From Blattamonas nauphoetae (lineage: Eukaryota; Preaxostyla; Oxymonadida): a DNA stretch of 64,000 nt. The DNA is taken from the NCBI GenBank assembly GCA_033064195.1, contig JARBJD010000296.1:1-64000 (forward strand), read 5' to 3'. Within the stretch, counting starts at the first letter, position 1. Every line of letters begins with the position of its first letter. The notes beneath the pieces were generated by a model. The model made no database searches, had not been told where the DNA came from, and saw only the letters and a program-made list of their open reading frames with translations. Positions 44,930-55,600 of this stretch are shown here, piece by piece. Position numbers and translations under genes: made by a program.

Positions 44930-45295
44930 AACTGAAACTTGAAGTCAATTCGAGGGATCGTGGCTGTGTCTGCGCCTGTAATGGTCATTGAGGATGGGAG
45001 ATAAACGACTATCACAGTGAATCCAGAGATGTCGCCCCTCTAGTTCTTTGCTTTTCACACCGATCGTCATGGCGTGGACCTCGATCCGCATCCAGCTGTG
45101 TCTGTCTTTGTCTCATCAACATAAAGCTGACATTGAACTGTCAGACATTTGGGGATGCCATATTCCAGAGGGACGTAGGCAGAACGTCTGTAGCCGCAAC
45201 TAAATCTCCCGTTGTCCGTCGTATCGTCTTTACAACCTGTGATGAGCTTGGCCCGCGTGAGAGCTTCATTAGTCACCACCAGTGTTTCCTGAGAA
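44930..45295 (-). pseudogene. Protein-like fragment inside the 5-kb element
   Basis: Two open pieces in different frames: VTNEALTRAKLITGCKDD ... LYVDETKTDTAGCG at 45067-45290, and VIVVYLPSSMTITGADTATI at 44930-45015. The composition is that of a secreted beta-rich protein. I cannot name the family. Confidence 0.35.
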
Positions 45296-45779
45296 GGTGA
45301 GAGTCTTCAGATTGTAGTTTCACGCATCCGAGCTCGCTCAATGAAGGATACAGTGATTGAGTAATACCATAGTGCAGTTCACACGAATTTGCGACGAAGT
45401 GTCTGAAATGTGTTGTCAAAGATGCTTGTTTGACAGTCATTTCCTTCAGAGCCTCTCTCCGACATAGCTACACTATCCCTGCAGCCACCTCTCTCGGACA
45501 GCTCTCAAACCGACACGTGCAGTGAGAGGATGCTGTCCGACCTCCTTTTGAGTGTCCTGATCTGGCTGTCAGTTGAAGAGGAGTATACCCGTCTTTGCTG
45601 ACTCATGTTTCAGCTGAATAACATCCATATTAATGAATCAGCAATCAACATGGACACTTGACGGCATCCTAAGGCGTGTCGAGATGCAGAGTAGAAACGA
45701 CATGACGAAGAAAGAGGGGAGCCGAATGTGGGGCGGGCAATGACAGTTCGGTAGTGTATATCAGTCAGCATGAGCGACG

Positions 45780-48291
45780 TCTGATTCTTCGTCTGGTGTG
45801 TTGTTCGGAACGAGAAGGATCCTCTCTGAATCCCTCACAAGCTCAACTAGCATCCGAAGTGTCTTGATCGACCCGCCCAGAACGCGTCACTTGTTCAGCA
45901 CGTTCTTATCCAAGCTGGCCCACACACTCTGCATCAACAGGCACACACTCGCACGGAGCTGGCACACATCTTCAGAGCGGCGTGTTTGCTTCTCCAGCTG
46001 CGTCTGAAGTGTTCGCAATCAGCTGCAGCAGCTCCATTTTGCGGATCACGACTTGCGCCATCTTTCAGTTCTTTCGCACTGCAATCAGTTCCTTCAATCC
46101 TCTGTGCGTGTTCGTCTCGAGCACACCCGCATCGATCTCTGTGGCTGCTTCGCACGTTTCAGACTCTTGCGCTTCTTATGTCCCTCGCACAACAATATAA
46201 GATGGATGCTGTCGAAGATGACGACCAATCCGTCGCAGAACTTGGTGATGGTGAAGATGGAAGGATACGGAAATACTTGCAGCTTGTGTGATTTGTCTAG
46301 GCAGAGCATCGCATTTCCACAGTACGGGGCGAGGGAATTGATGATGAACTACCGAAGGAGAGACCCCACATCGGATCCCGTCTTCTGTCTTTTTTTCTTC
46401 TGATCTGTCGAGCTCTGCTGCTTTTGTGGACGAGGAATCATGTTTGGTGCGTTTGCCGATCCTCTGGCCAGGGACTGCTGTTGGAGGAGAGACTTCCCAG
46501 GCATCATCCCCGAATGAGGCGAGACACCTTCAACCATTCCGTACTGCCCGCTCTGTGAAGGAGGAGGCCTTGAAGGTCGGTCTGTTGTTGGCTGTGGTGG
46601 CTGTGTCCGTGGCTTGACGACATCTGGCTGCGTCCCATCTGCGGGAAGGACTGCCGGTTGGGGTTGGCAGAGAGTCTGATTGCGTCGAGCTGGGGTTGGT
46701 CGAGTGGAGGCTGTTGTGGGGCGCCTCGCTCTCGTTTGGAGTGTGTGTTGTCCAGCTGGATGTACTGTGATTCATGCTGAGGGATGGGCGGGATGTCCTC
46801 GATGGTCTGGGATGTCTTTGCTTTCTTCATCGAATACGTCGGCACGTTCCTCGCCGACGGACAGAACATCTTTTTCGTGACGTCCAGTCCGCCCCCCTCC
46901 AACACCTACAGAACAGGCTCCGACTACATCGCTCGCATCCGGCCTACGTGCGCGCTGTGGTCGGTGGGAGGTGTGCTCGACGTGGAGCCGATGGGCGAGA
47001 CTGGCGGCTGGGTCTTCTCGGGCACTTCGGGCGTCCACAGCTCGTCGGAGGAGCCGTGATGGGTTTTGGAGGTGTGGTGGGGAAAAGTGTGGAGGAGTGA
47101 GTGCAGCTTTGATTTGTGGTAGACACAGCGATGAGATGAAAAGAAATGCAGGATCGAATCAAAACTGACGTTGGTGTGCTGACACGAGAAATGAGGAGCC
47201 GAACGACTTTTGAACAGTCCATCCATGCCATCGTCCGAAGAGAAGAGGCCAGAATCCTCAGACGACGTGCGCGGGACGTTCGGAAGGGACTCCGACTGCT
47301 CGAGCTGTCTGTTCGGGTTGAGAAGGAAGAGTGCGCGCTGTGAGTAAGTTGGCTGCATAAAGGCCGAACCGATCCGCGACGGGTGCGGAACGACGTCGGC
47401 TCGTTTGACGTATTCCGTTGATGGTCGCTTCCGTAGAGTGGCGAGTCTGTCGTGGAGTTTGCTGGTGTGGCTGAGAATGTCGAAGAAATGTCGCCAGACG
47501 AACCGTTGTGGATCTTCTCTCCGGTTTCTTGGCTGGCGGTGAGCTGTTGGGAGGTGAACGAGGCGTGCGCGAGGTTGGACGAGGCTTCGATGCGCTTGTT
47601 TGCGGAGGGGGGAGGCGGTGAGAGAGGCTCCGGTGTTTGGAGTGTGTTGCTGTCCATTGTGTGTTTCGAGTGGAGTCTGTTTGTTGATTCAAATCCTTTC
47701 TCTTTCCTCTCCACGTGTGTTGTGCTTCTGCTCAGCGTGTTGTGCGACTCGTTGCGTGGGGAGAGCTTCTGCCCTCCTTCCATGATCCCCTCCGTCTGCG
47801 CGATCAAACCCATCGAATGCAGACTCCCAGTGTCGGTTAAGAAAGACGAAAGCGTGATTTCCGAATCTGCTCTGCTCATGGTCAGTGTTGTGATCGAACA
47901 ATTTGTGGGAAAGAGAGCGAGTGTCGGTTGTGGTGTGGATGGATTGCCTGGAAACCAACGAGAACGACGTAAAAGTTGGTCACTGCGAGAGAGATTCGGT
48001 CGTCTCGTTGAGATTGTTCAAAGAAAGATATTTGTCGGTGTCTGGGTGGTGGGTGTTGGTGCGTGTGGAGTGGACGAGGTTCATGAAGGGGTTTGTGGCG
48101 AGTGGGGAGAAGGTGGGGGTTGGGGTGGGTGTGCCGGAGTTTGCGGTGAAGTTGTGTTGGAGAAGGGGAGACAGCTGCTCTGTGGGGCTTCCTTTCGACA
48201 TGTTGAACAGAAGAGGTGAGCAATTGTTGTGGAGCTGGGAAGGAATTTGTTGAGGGGCTGTTTGTGTCGGATAATCCATTCTGAACTGCAA
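45780..48291 (-). pseudogene. Ser/Thr/Pro-rich multi-piece gene or gene fragment inside the 5-kb element
   Basis: Minus-strand pieces with consistent low-complexity composition: MQFRMDYPTQTAPQQIPSQL (48291), MSRADSEITLSSFLTDTGSL (47879), SQTIEDIPPIPQHESQYIQL (near 46810), then a folded-looking stretch at 46120-46340 (NAMLCLDKSHKLQVFPYPSI, FTITKFCDGLVVIFDSIHLI) and a helical end near 45850-46060 (RASVCLLMQSVWASLDKNVL). Stops and frame changes separate pieces; some could be short introns. A long disordered region followed by a small folded C-terminal domain recalls regulatory kinases or adaptors, but no catalytic domain is present. Unidentified. Confidence 0.4.
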
Positions 48292-49648
48292 GGGCGAGGA
48301 ATTGGAATGTTTGTGGATGCGAACTGAAGGGGGAACGTGAGATTGGACGGGTGATACTGTTTCTACGGTCTGCGGTGGTACTTGCTGATTCTACTGAGCT
48401 TTCTTCTTTTCATGTCGCTCTTTGTCAAATGGTTTGATTTCCGGTTGCGTGAATCGTGAAGAACGCGATGTTTTGTGCTCGTCGGACGGTTTTTCGCAGA
48501 CTTGATTTCCTGTTGTTCTTTGTTCTGTTTACTTCGAGTGCGTTGTTCATCTCGTTGTTTTTTTGTCAGATTGTTTGTTTGTTCCTGATTCTGCTCCTTT
48601 TCCTTCTGAGCATCTCGTTCCCAAGCGAAGAAGTCGATGGGTGGGTTTCCTGTTGTATGGCGTGACTTCAGATCGTTTCATGGAAGCTTACCAATTAAGA
48701 ACTCATATAAGCAATACAACACCGATCAAAGATCGTCAACTCGAACGAGATCCTTAAAGTGATGCGCTCGGAGCGAGGCATTTCTTACTGTTCCTCTGAA
48801 ACCGACATGACTGCGTTTGGGGTATTCTTCGCCGTTTCCTGTGTGTGTTCTTTTCGCAAGACCGAAATCAATAAGATTAATCCTGTTCAGATCATGAGAA
48901 CCTCGGCCAATGATAAAGTTACTCTGATAAAAGCAAAGGGAGGGTGACGAAAGATCGAGTCACACTGGTAAGATGTTACTGGCACAATAGGAGTACAATC
49001 ACGGATATTGGAGTGAAGGAGCTTGCGCGACTACAGATGATCAGTGAGATCTGCTTGGAGTGTTCAGTTGAGAAAATGAACGATGATTTTTGACGTGGAA
49101 GGGTGATTATGACCTTAATGATGAATGGAAGTCAATTAAGAGAATAGAAACAATGACGAAGAAGGAAAATATGAAATTTTGAAGATATTGGGAGCCAATA
49201 TATGACTCGGTCATTGAATAAACGAAATGATCAGAAGACGATTCACAGGTCGGGCATACCTCGACATTCAAATGTGTTCGCTCTTATATGAGTGAAAGTT
49301 CATTGTCTCAATTCTTTCAGTTCATTCCGTGAGCCAAAATGGACGATATTGTCGGGTTCTGGACGATTGAGGGAGAGTGTCCTGATTGACAGCGGATTGA
49401 GGTGATAATCTGTGAAAGGAATCAACTGATGAGAACAACACACAGGAACAGTCATGGATAAGAGGATGAAAAAGAAAAAGAGAGTGTCTTTCATGATTGT
49501 GTGATTTTTGAGTTGGATTGTGGGTTCGATCTATGATGTCTGGTGGATACGCATTTTCAGACTTTTTCCCCCAAAAAAAGTCTTAGATAGAGTGAAATAG
49601 ATTGATTGAACGAAAAAAATGGAGGAGTCGAGTCTCGAAAAATGGACC
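48292..49648. other. Non-coding part of the 5-kb element
   Basis: AT-rich, only short chance ORFs. A ~60-codon minus-strand stretch at 49300-49494 starts with a signal-peptide-like sequence (MKDTLFFFFILLSMTVPVCC) but is too short to call. Confidence 0.4.
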
Positions 49649-50418
49649 CCACCTGCCATGATCACCTCTTTGGCTCGGATTTCTCTCTTCCCTCATCTCA
49701 AAATCGACTACTTTTCACTTCTAGCCCTTCATTTTATCATCAGACCAGATCCAACCGTCATCACCCATCTTCCATCACCCATCTTCCCATCATCTTCCCC
49801 ATTCCAACAATATTATGGTCTCTCATTCCTGGCTGCACTGACAAAGAAACTCCGAATCGTTTTCTCCGAATTCCAAACTATTCTCCCAACGGATCCTTCA
49901 CACCTCCCAAAATACATCCAACTTTCAAAAGTTGATCCATTCATCATCAAACACTCACTTTCATTCTGTTCAGTTTCAGTCCAATTCCCAACACTTCTTT
50001 TAATTGCCAATCCTCCAATCGAAGTGTGTTTTGCTTCTTTTCATCATTTCTCGTCGTTTCAGGTTGATTCAGAGATCATCCGAGATTTGATTCTCTTTGT
50101 GAAAGAAGCTCTCCCAACGATTCTCACGACCATTTCAACCCTCGACACTCTCATCGCTTCTCTTCCCTCCAACTCTTCTCTATCCACTCCACTGGTTTCT
50201 GGTGTTGACACCAAAATGATTAAATCTCAGAAAGTACATCGAAACGAGTGTGAAATCTTTGTGGGCAATGGCTGGGCTTTCTTCGTTGGTGTAACCCACA
50301 AAATCGCAGATCCCCACAAATCTTCCTTCCAAACAAGCATCCTCGACGACCCATCCTTTCCTGACCTCATCATCAACTCTTTCAAACTCAATTTAAGTAC
50401 AATCATAGAGAATGTCTT

Positions 50419-51283
50419 GGCTTAATCATACCCCGTGCCCCCTCACAAAAAATTTCAAATATGTCTGTTTTTGATTCATAAACACACTTTTGATAAAATT
50501 TTGTGATTTTGAGGGCGAAAAGAAGCTGCCCTTTTTGGCTCGATCCAGCCCATTATTTGTTTCAACACTTCACAAAGATCCTTTTTTCTATGTTACTTTT
50601 GAGAATTCACCAATAGTCTTCACAGCCCCCCCTGCTCTTGAGCGGGGGGCTGTGAAGACTATCCGACATTATGAAAAAGTGTCTGGAAAAAGGATCGGGT
50701 GAAGTGTAGATGTGTAAATCTCAATGAAATGATGCAAATAATATATGAGCGTGGAAAAAAATCAAATTTTACTGAATTCAGATTTAGTTGTTGAGTACAC
50801 ATAAGAAAGGTGAATTTATAGATTTCAAGCCTGATCGCGCATGAAATGGCCTTTCTAAGATCAGCACATTTTTGCACACTTTTTATTGCAAAACAAGTTC
50901 AAAGACAGGGAAAGGATGGAAAACAACAAAAAAAGAGGTCTCTATGTGAAACAATGGACAAAATACATCCATTAAAGAGAAAAATTGAAAAAACGTGAGA
51001 TTTCAGAGTTGATCGTGACAACTTCTATGTTTTTATGAAATTGAAAAAAGTTCAGAAATGATGTATTTAGGGATGATAAACGAAGAAAGATAATTTTTTA
51101 GGAGAATTACTGCGTCAGTACGATTTTGTGACGCGAGGATTATTTCATTGAGAACTACACAGATGAATTTATATCTCCAAAACCCGGTCTCAAATCGAAA
51201 AATAAAAACAAAGACATTGTGAAATGATATTAAACAAAGCTCCTCTTAAAATATTGGAGGGGGGCACGGGGTAGGATCATGCC
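50419..51283. mobile_element. TIR element, 865 bp, 8-bp target duplication (AATGTCTT)
   Basis: AATGTCTT lies on both sides (50411-50418 and 51284-51291). Ends are inverted with few mismatches: left GGCTTAATCATACCCCGTGC, right reverse-complemented GGCATGATCCTACCCCGTGC. Removing the element and one repeat gives IENVLNTIALITVS, matching family A paralogues. A GG-start with an 8-bp duplication would fit Merlin or a hAT relative; not decided. Non-autonomous. Confidence 0.87.
50613..50662. repeat. Perfect 19-bp inverted repeat with G/C-run arms
   Basis: Arms 50613-50631 (ATAGTCTTCACAGCCCCCC) and 50644-50662, with a 12-nt loop. It lies inside the 865-bp element. It could fold into a strong hairpin, or be the fused ends of a second deleted element. 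Confidence 0.9.
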
Positions 51284-52021
51284 AATGTCTTGAACACCAT
51301 CGCATTGATCACTGTTTCCTTTCCGTGGATGAAGGAAAAATTCATGAAAGTGAATTTCGTAAGGAAGATGTTTGAAACAGTCGATTTTGTTTCTCTTCCT
51401 CTCTCAGAGTCCGAAATTCTTTTCGAACTCATCCGATTCATCACCTCAATGTTTATTCCGAATGGAGAGAATGAAGTGGCACAAATCAAACAGTATCCAC
51501 TCATTCGTGTTTCTGTGTTAGAGCCAGCCAAACCATTCCTCACATTCATCATCAACAATCGGGACAGACTCATTCTAAATGAACAAGACAAAGCTGAACT
51601 CGAGAATCGCCTCTGTTGGATCCACCGTCATGTCACAAACATGGAAGCTCGATTCGACGAACACGACGCCGACTTTGTGTCGGAACTTGTGAAATGGGAA
51701 ATGCAGATGATGGTGGAGATGGAGAACAAAGAACATTTAAAGATTATCTTTAGGAACATCCTGAATCGAGCATGGCACTGGAGACGAAACCAACCAGAGC
51801 GGCAGAAGAGACGAGAAGTACGTTTGAGAGAAGAAGGGTGGGACGATGCGTTTGAACTGCGAGTGGTGGGGATCGGGGAGAACACCAATCAAGGCTTGGT
51901 TGGTCATGCAGCGGACTTCAGAGTCGAGCTGGCATTCAATGCGGACGAGCTCTGATCCGTTCTGGTCGTCTCCCGAACCCATGTCATTCGCTCTTCCACT
52001 CGTGTTAAGCTGTACCTCATC

Positions 52022-52444
52022 TGGGAGACAATTTTTGAAAACTTGGCAGCGTACCCACGCTCTTAATGGAGATGTATACCACATTTTTTTATCTTTTTCA
52101 GAATGAAGAGGACTCTGACTGCATAAATCAAAAAAATTTTTGTGTTTCGGGATAGATTAAAAAAACAGTTGAAAAAACGATCTAAGCAGTAAAACTGAAA
52201 TTTGTATCATGTCAACATCTTATTTTTCGTTTTAAGTTTATTTTAATTAATTGCTAGACGAAAAAAATCCTAAAGAGTGAGAAAACGAGAGATAAACAAA
52301 ATTGACTGGTTTCTTGATGCTATCAACAAAATCATAAAATGAACCGTCGAATCATGTTCATTCACGACACCTCCTCGACTATGCAAAGTTTGAAAAAAGT
52401 GGTACGGAGGCTGGTTTCTGCAAGTTTTCAAAAATTTTCTCCCA
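52022..52444. mobile_element. MITE, 423 bp, 3-bp target duplication
   Basis: Inverted ends TGGGAGACAATTTTTGAAAA and, from the right, TGGGAGAAAATTTTTGAAAA. ATC flanks it (52019-52021, 52445-52447). The duplicated block at 30010-30035 gives the empty site (CCTCGTCTTGATCGTG). A 3-bp duplication suggests a PIF/Harbinger-type relative. No coding capacity. Confidence 0.8.
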
Positions 52445-52658
52445 ATCTTGATCGTGTTTTTCATGTCATTTCTTGATTCATTCGACCCAACCCATCCACT
52501 GAACTCAGAAGAGCGAACACAGAGTCTCCTGTCGGAAATGTCGTGAAACCGAGTTTAGACCACATTTTAGCAGATAATACACAGAGAACAGGAATAAAAC
52601 GAGCGTAGAATAGAAATTAGACCCACAAGGGTGCGTAAATGCGAGTGAACACAACAGA

Positions 52659-55600
52659 TCACCTGTCCTCAATGTCCAACTCTCTCAGCCACACCACTTC
52701 CACTGTTGTCTCTTCCCAACAGCACGTCGAGATCCCAAGACACAGCTCCATTGGGATGGAGGTGAAGAAGCCCGGCTGTTCCTCATCGTCCACAAACAGT
52801 CGGGCTTCCCTGCTCGTCATGTTCACTCGAATCGCTGCTGTCTGACCAACTCTGTCACACTTCCGGTTTGTCCCAACTGCGCGCACAATCCGTCCGCCCT
52901 TCCACATGCTCCCATCCGCCGGAATGAAGTCCCCTCCCATTCCGCCGAAGAACCCACCGCAGAACAGCCTCGTTGCATTCTTCGGAAGAGGATGCGAGAG
53001 ATACCCCAAGTCTGAGGGAGAGAGAACAGACAATTGATGAAGGAAAGTAGGAATGAGAGGGAGAAAGGAGAGAAACGAGAAGAGAGGAGATCAAGGAAGG
53101 GAGAAAGGAGAGATAAGAAGAGATGAACGACGAGTGGGAAGAACAAAAAACGATTGAGAAAGAATCACAACGAGCGAAGTGATTGAAACACAGACTGATG
53201 TTCACAAATGAATGTGTTTTCGCTCGCAGCTTCAGTTCCCACAATCCCGACGTGATTGGCATCGTCAGCGCTGTCCGCCAGTGTCCGCCCTGCTCCCTCA
53301 CCGTTTTGCACAGCGCCAGAGTGTCCTGCGAGAGGACGTGGAAATCGCGATCGTAAGTTTGGAGAGAGGACGTGCCTGGAAAGAGTGGGAGGGGTTTGGG
53401 AGGCTGTTGGAGAGATGGTCGGACGATCTCAGTAGCTTGCTTCGTTGTTACTCCATTTCGCTTGTTCTTTTCTTCTTCAGACATCCTCTTCTCGCTTTTG
53501 AGCATTGTCGGGTCTTCTTCATGTTGGCTCTTGTCTTCATCTTCCTCGGCTTCTCTCCTTTCGGCATCGTCTCCAGCTGTCACTCCCCTCTCTTCAAAAA
53601 CGAAAGCAGGGAGTGATTGATCATCATTCAGTCTTCTCAGCCACAACACTTCTACTGTCGGCTCGATCGCACATTCCATCGAAATGCCCAGACACACAAC
53701 TTCAGGAATGTCGGTGAAGAATCCTGGCTGTTCCTCATCGTCCACAAACAATCTTGCTTCCCTGTTCGTCATGTTCACTCGAATCGCTGCTGTCTGCCCA
53801 ACTCTGTCACACTTCTTGTTCGCCCCATCTGCAATGAACTCCTCTCCTCTCCTCCACATCTTCCCACTCCACAGAGCGAAGTCACCACAGTTCTTGTCTT
53901 CGAACAATCCGCAGTCGGCCAGCAGAGCGTCGGGAGGAAGAGGAAACTCGAGGAATCCAAGCGCTGGAAGCAGGAAATGGGAAGAAAGAGAGAAAGAGGA
54001 GAAACAAAAAGGAAAGAAACCAAACCGATATTGATAAATCGGTGTTGGATCAACCTGATCTTCAGTTCCCACTCTCCACTTCTGAGTGGGAGTGTAAAGG
54101 CTGTCCTCCAATTCCCTGTCTCCCCTTCAAACACTTTCGATAGCGATAGTGTGTTCACAGTGAGTGAGTGGAACTCCTTGTCGACAATGCGAAGAGCACT
54201 CGTCCCCTTCCAAACACGAACACTTGTCATCATCTCATCCATCTCCTTTTCGCGAGCTGACAGCGCATCTTCCAGTTTTGCAATGATGGTTTCGAATGAT
54301 TCTTTCTCCAACACTCCGATCGACAGAGATTTGTTCAATTCTTCATTGCGATTCAGAATTTCTCGCATTTTCCCTTCGAAGTGTTCTTTCTGCGAGATGA
54401 GTTCCGCTTCGAGCTGCAGATTCTCGTTCTTCGCTTCCTCCATTTCACGAATCGCTTCCTCCAACCGTTTGGCGTGCTCATCAGACAGAACAAAAGAGCT
54501 GTGGTCACCCAGTCCAAGTGACGGAGACACGACTCGAGGTGTTTGCGGTGGAGACTCGTCAATCCACAGACTCATCGATAGCTCATCGTCAGTCTTTCGT
54601 TCCGTCGGATTCTGCCCCGAGTCGTCGAAGTGTCGTCGAATCCAGCTCAGAAGATCTTCGTGGTGCATCGATTGTCGCTCAATCTGCAAGTTCAAGAGTG
54701 TTGACTGTGTTGCATTTACTGTCTGCTCTGGCGAGCTGGCAGAAGGAAGATCCAAATCGTCTTCCTCCATTTCGAGATCGTCGATCTCCAACTCCTGCTC
54801 CACCGCATCTTCCTCCATCCGAGACAAGTCCTTCATCCACAGCACTTCCACCGACTCGTTGTCTTCGAGGAACGCCGTCGAGACGCCCAAGCAGAGCGGA
54901 GACGGCAGGTTTGTGAACATGCCAGGCTGTTCCTCCCCATCCACAAACAGTCGAGCTTCTCTGGTTGACATGTTCACTCGAATCGCAGCTGTCTGTCCAA
55001 TCTCTTCGCATGGCTTGTTTGGTGAGGAGTGGTCGAGTTTTTCATCCTGTTTCCACATCTCTCCGTTGCTCAGATCAAAATCTCCTCCATCCAAATCTGG
55101 ATCCAGTCCACACTGTTTGTGTGTGGCTTCAGCAGAAAGAGGAAAGGCGAGATATCCAAGCACTGAGACGAAAGAGGGAAAGGAGAGTCCAACAAAAAGG
55201 TGAGAAAGAAGAACAAAAGGACAGACTGAGAGAATAAGAGTTGTTTGTGAGAAGTCTGATCTTCAGCTCCCACTCCCCTTGTCTGATCGGGAAAGTGAAC
55301 GCCGTTCTCCATCCTTCCTCAATCTCCGATGTCTGCGTGAGTGTCGTCCCCGACAGCGAATGTGAAGAGGCGTCCAACACTTTCAGAGCACTTGTTCCTG
55401 GATGGAGTGGAAGTTGAGAATGGCTGAAGTCTGCCTTGTTGCTCTCTGCTTCAAAGCGTCGCACTTTCTCTGTCAGTTCTCGAACTTGATCTCGCAAGTT
55501 GGTTTCCATCTCTCTTCTCTTCTCAAGTTCTGAAGCCATTCTCACTTCAAACTGTTCGATCATCGCTTCCATGTCCGCTTCGACCTTCACAGTCTCTGCT

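Larger units (their letters stand above)
44662..49648. mobile_element. 5-kb TIR element carrying gene-like fragments
   Basis: Both ends contain the inverted block TTTTTCGAGACTCGACTCCT (22 bp perfect within a ~36-bp TIR). A second inverted match, GGGGGAAAAAGT-like, lies about 80 bp in. CCACCTG flanks the element at 44655-44661 and 49649-49655; one copy removed gives host reading SPPPAMITSLAR, as in paralogues. No transposase is recognisable. The interior holds minus-strand protein-like stretches that resemble captured or decayed host genes. Superfamily uncertain; a 7-bp duplication with long TIRs would fit a Mutator-like pack element. Confidence 0.8.
39092..51955 (+). pseudogene. Family A protein, copy A6, split by three mobile elements
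   Basis: ATG at 39092 (MISEQSVVNGNLSPSTLNRP), 69 nt from the divergent start of the Rab-SPRY gene. The remaining pieces are 39092-39663, 44484-44661, 49649-50418 and 51284-51955. The pieces lie in family order: SNISSLLE-like leader; CCSCMESLFFEPEIVDSLF; MITSLARISLFPHLKI through VDSEIIRDLILFVKEALPTI; then NTIALITVSFPWMKEKFMK to the stop at 51955. The exons are otherwise well preserved, so the insertions are probably younger than the tandem duplication that made A5 and A6. A functional product is unlikely. Confidence 0.85.

Noticed and set aside
47452-48219. 255-codon plus-strand ORF
   Set aside because: Val/Gly/Cys-rich, antisense to the Ser/Pro-rich minus-strand sequence; no domain or start context.
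45780-48291. Autophagy kinase (ULK/ATG1) C-terminal region
   Set aside because: A disordered Ser/Pro-rich part followed by a helical end is suggestive but no specific motif or kinase domain is present, so I did not name it.
53617-55203. 528-codon plus-strand ORF
   Set aside because: Antisense to SPRY-like modules; Ser/Cys/Arg-rich shadow of the Glu/Lys-rich coiled coil on the minus strand.
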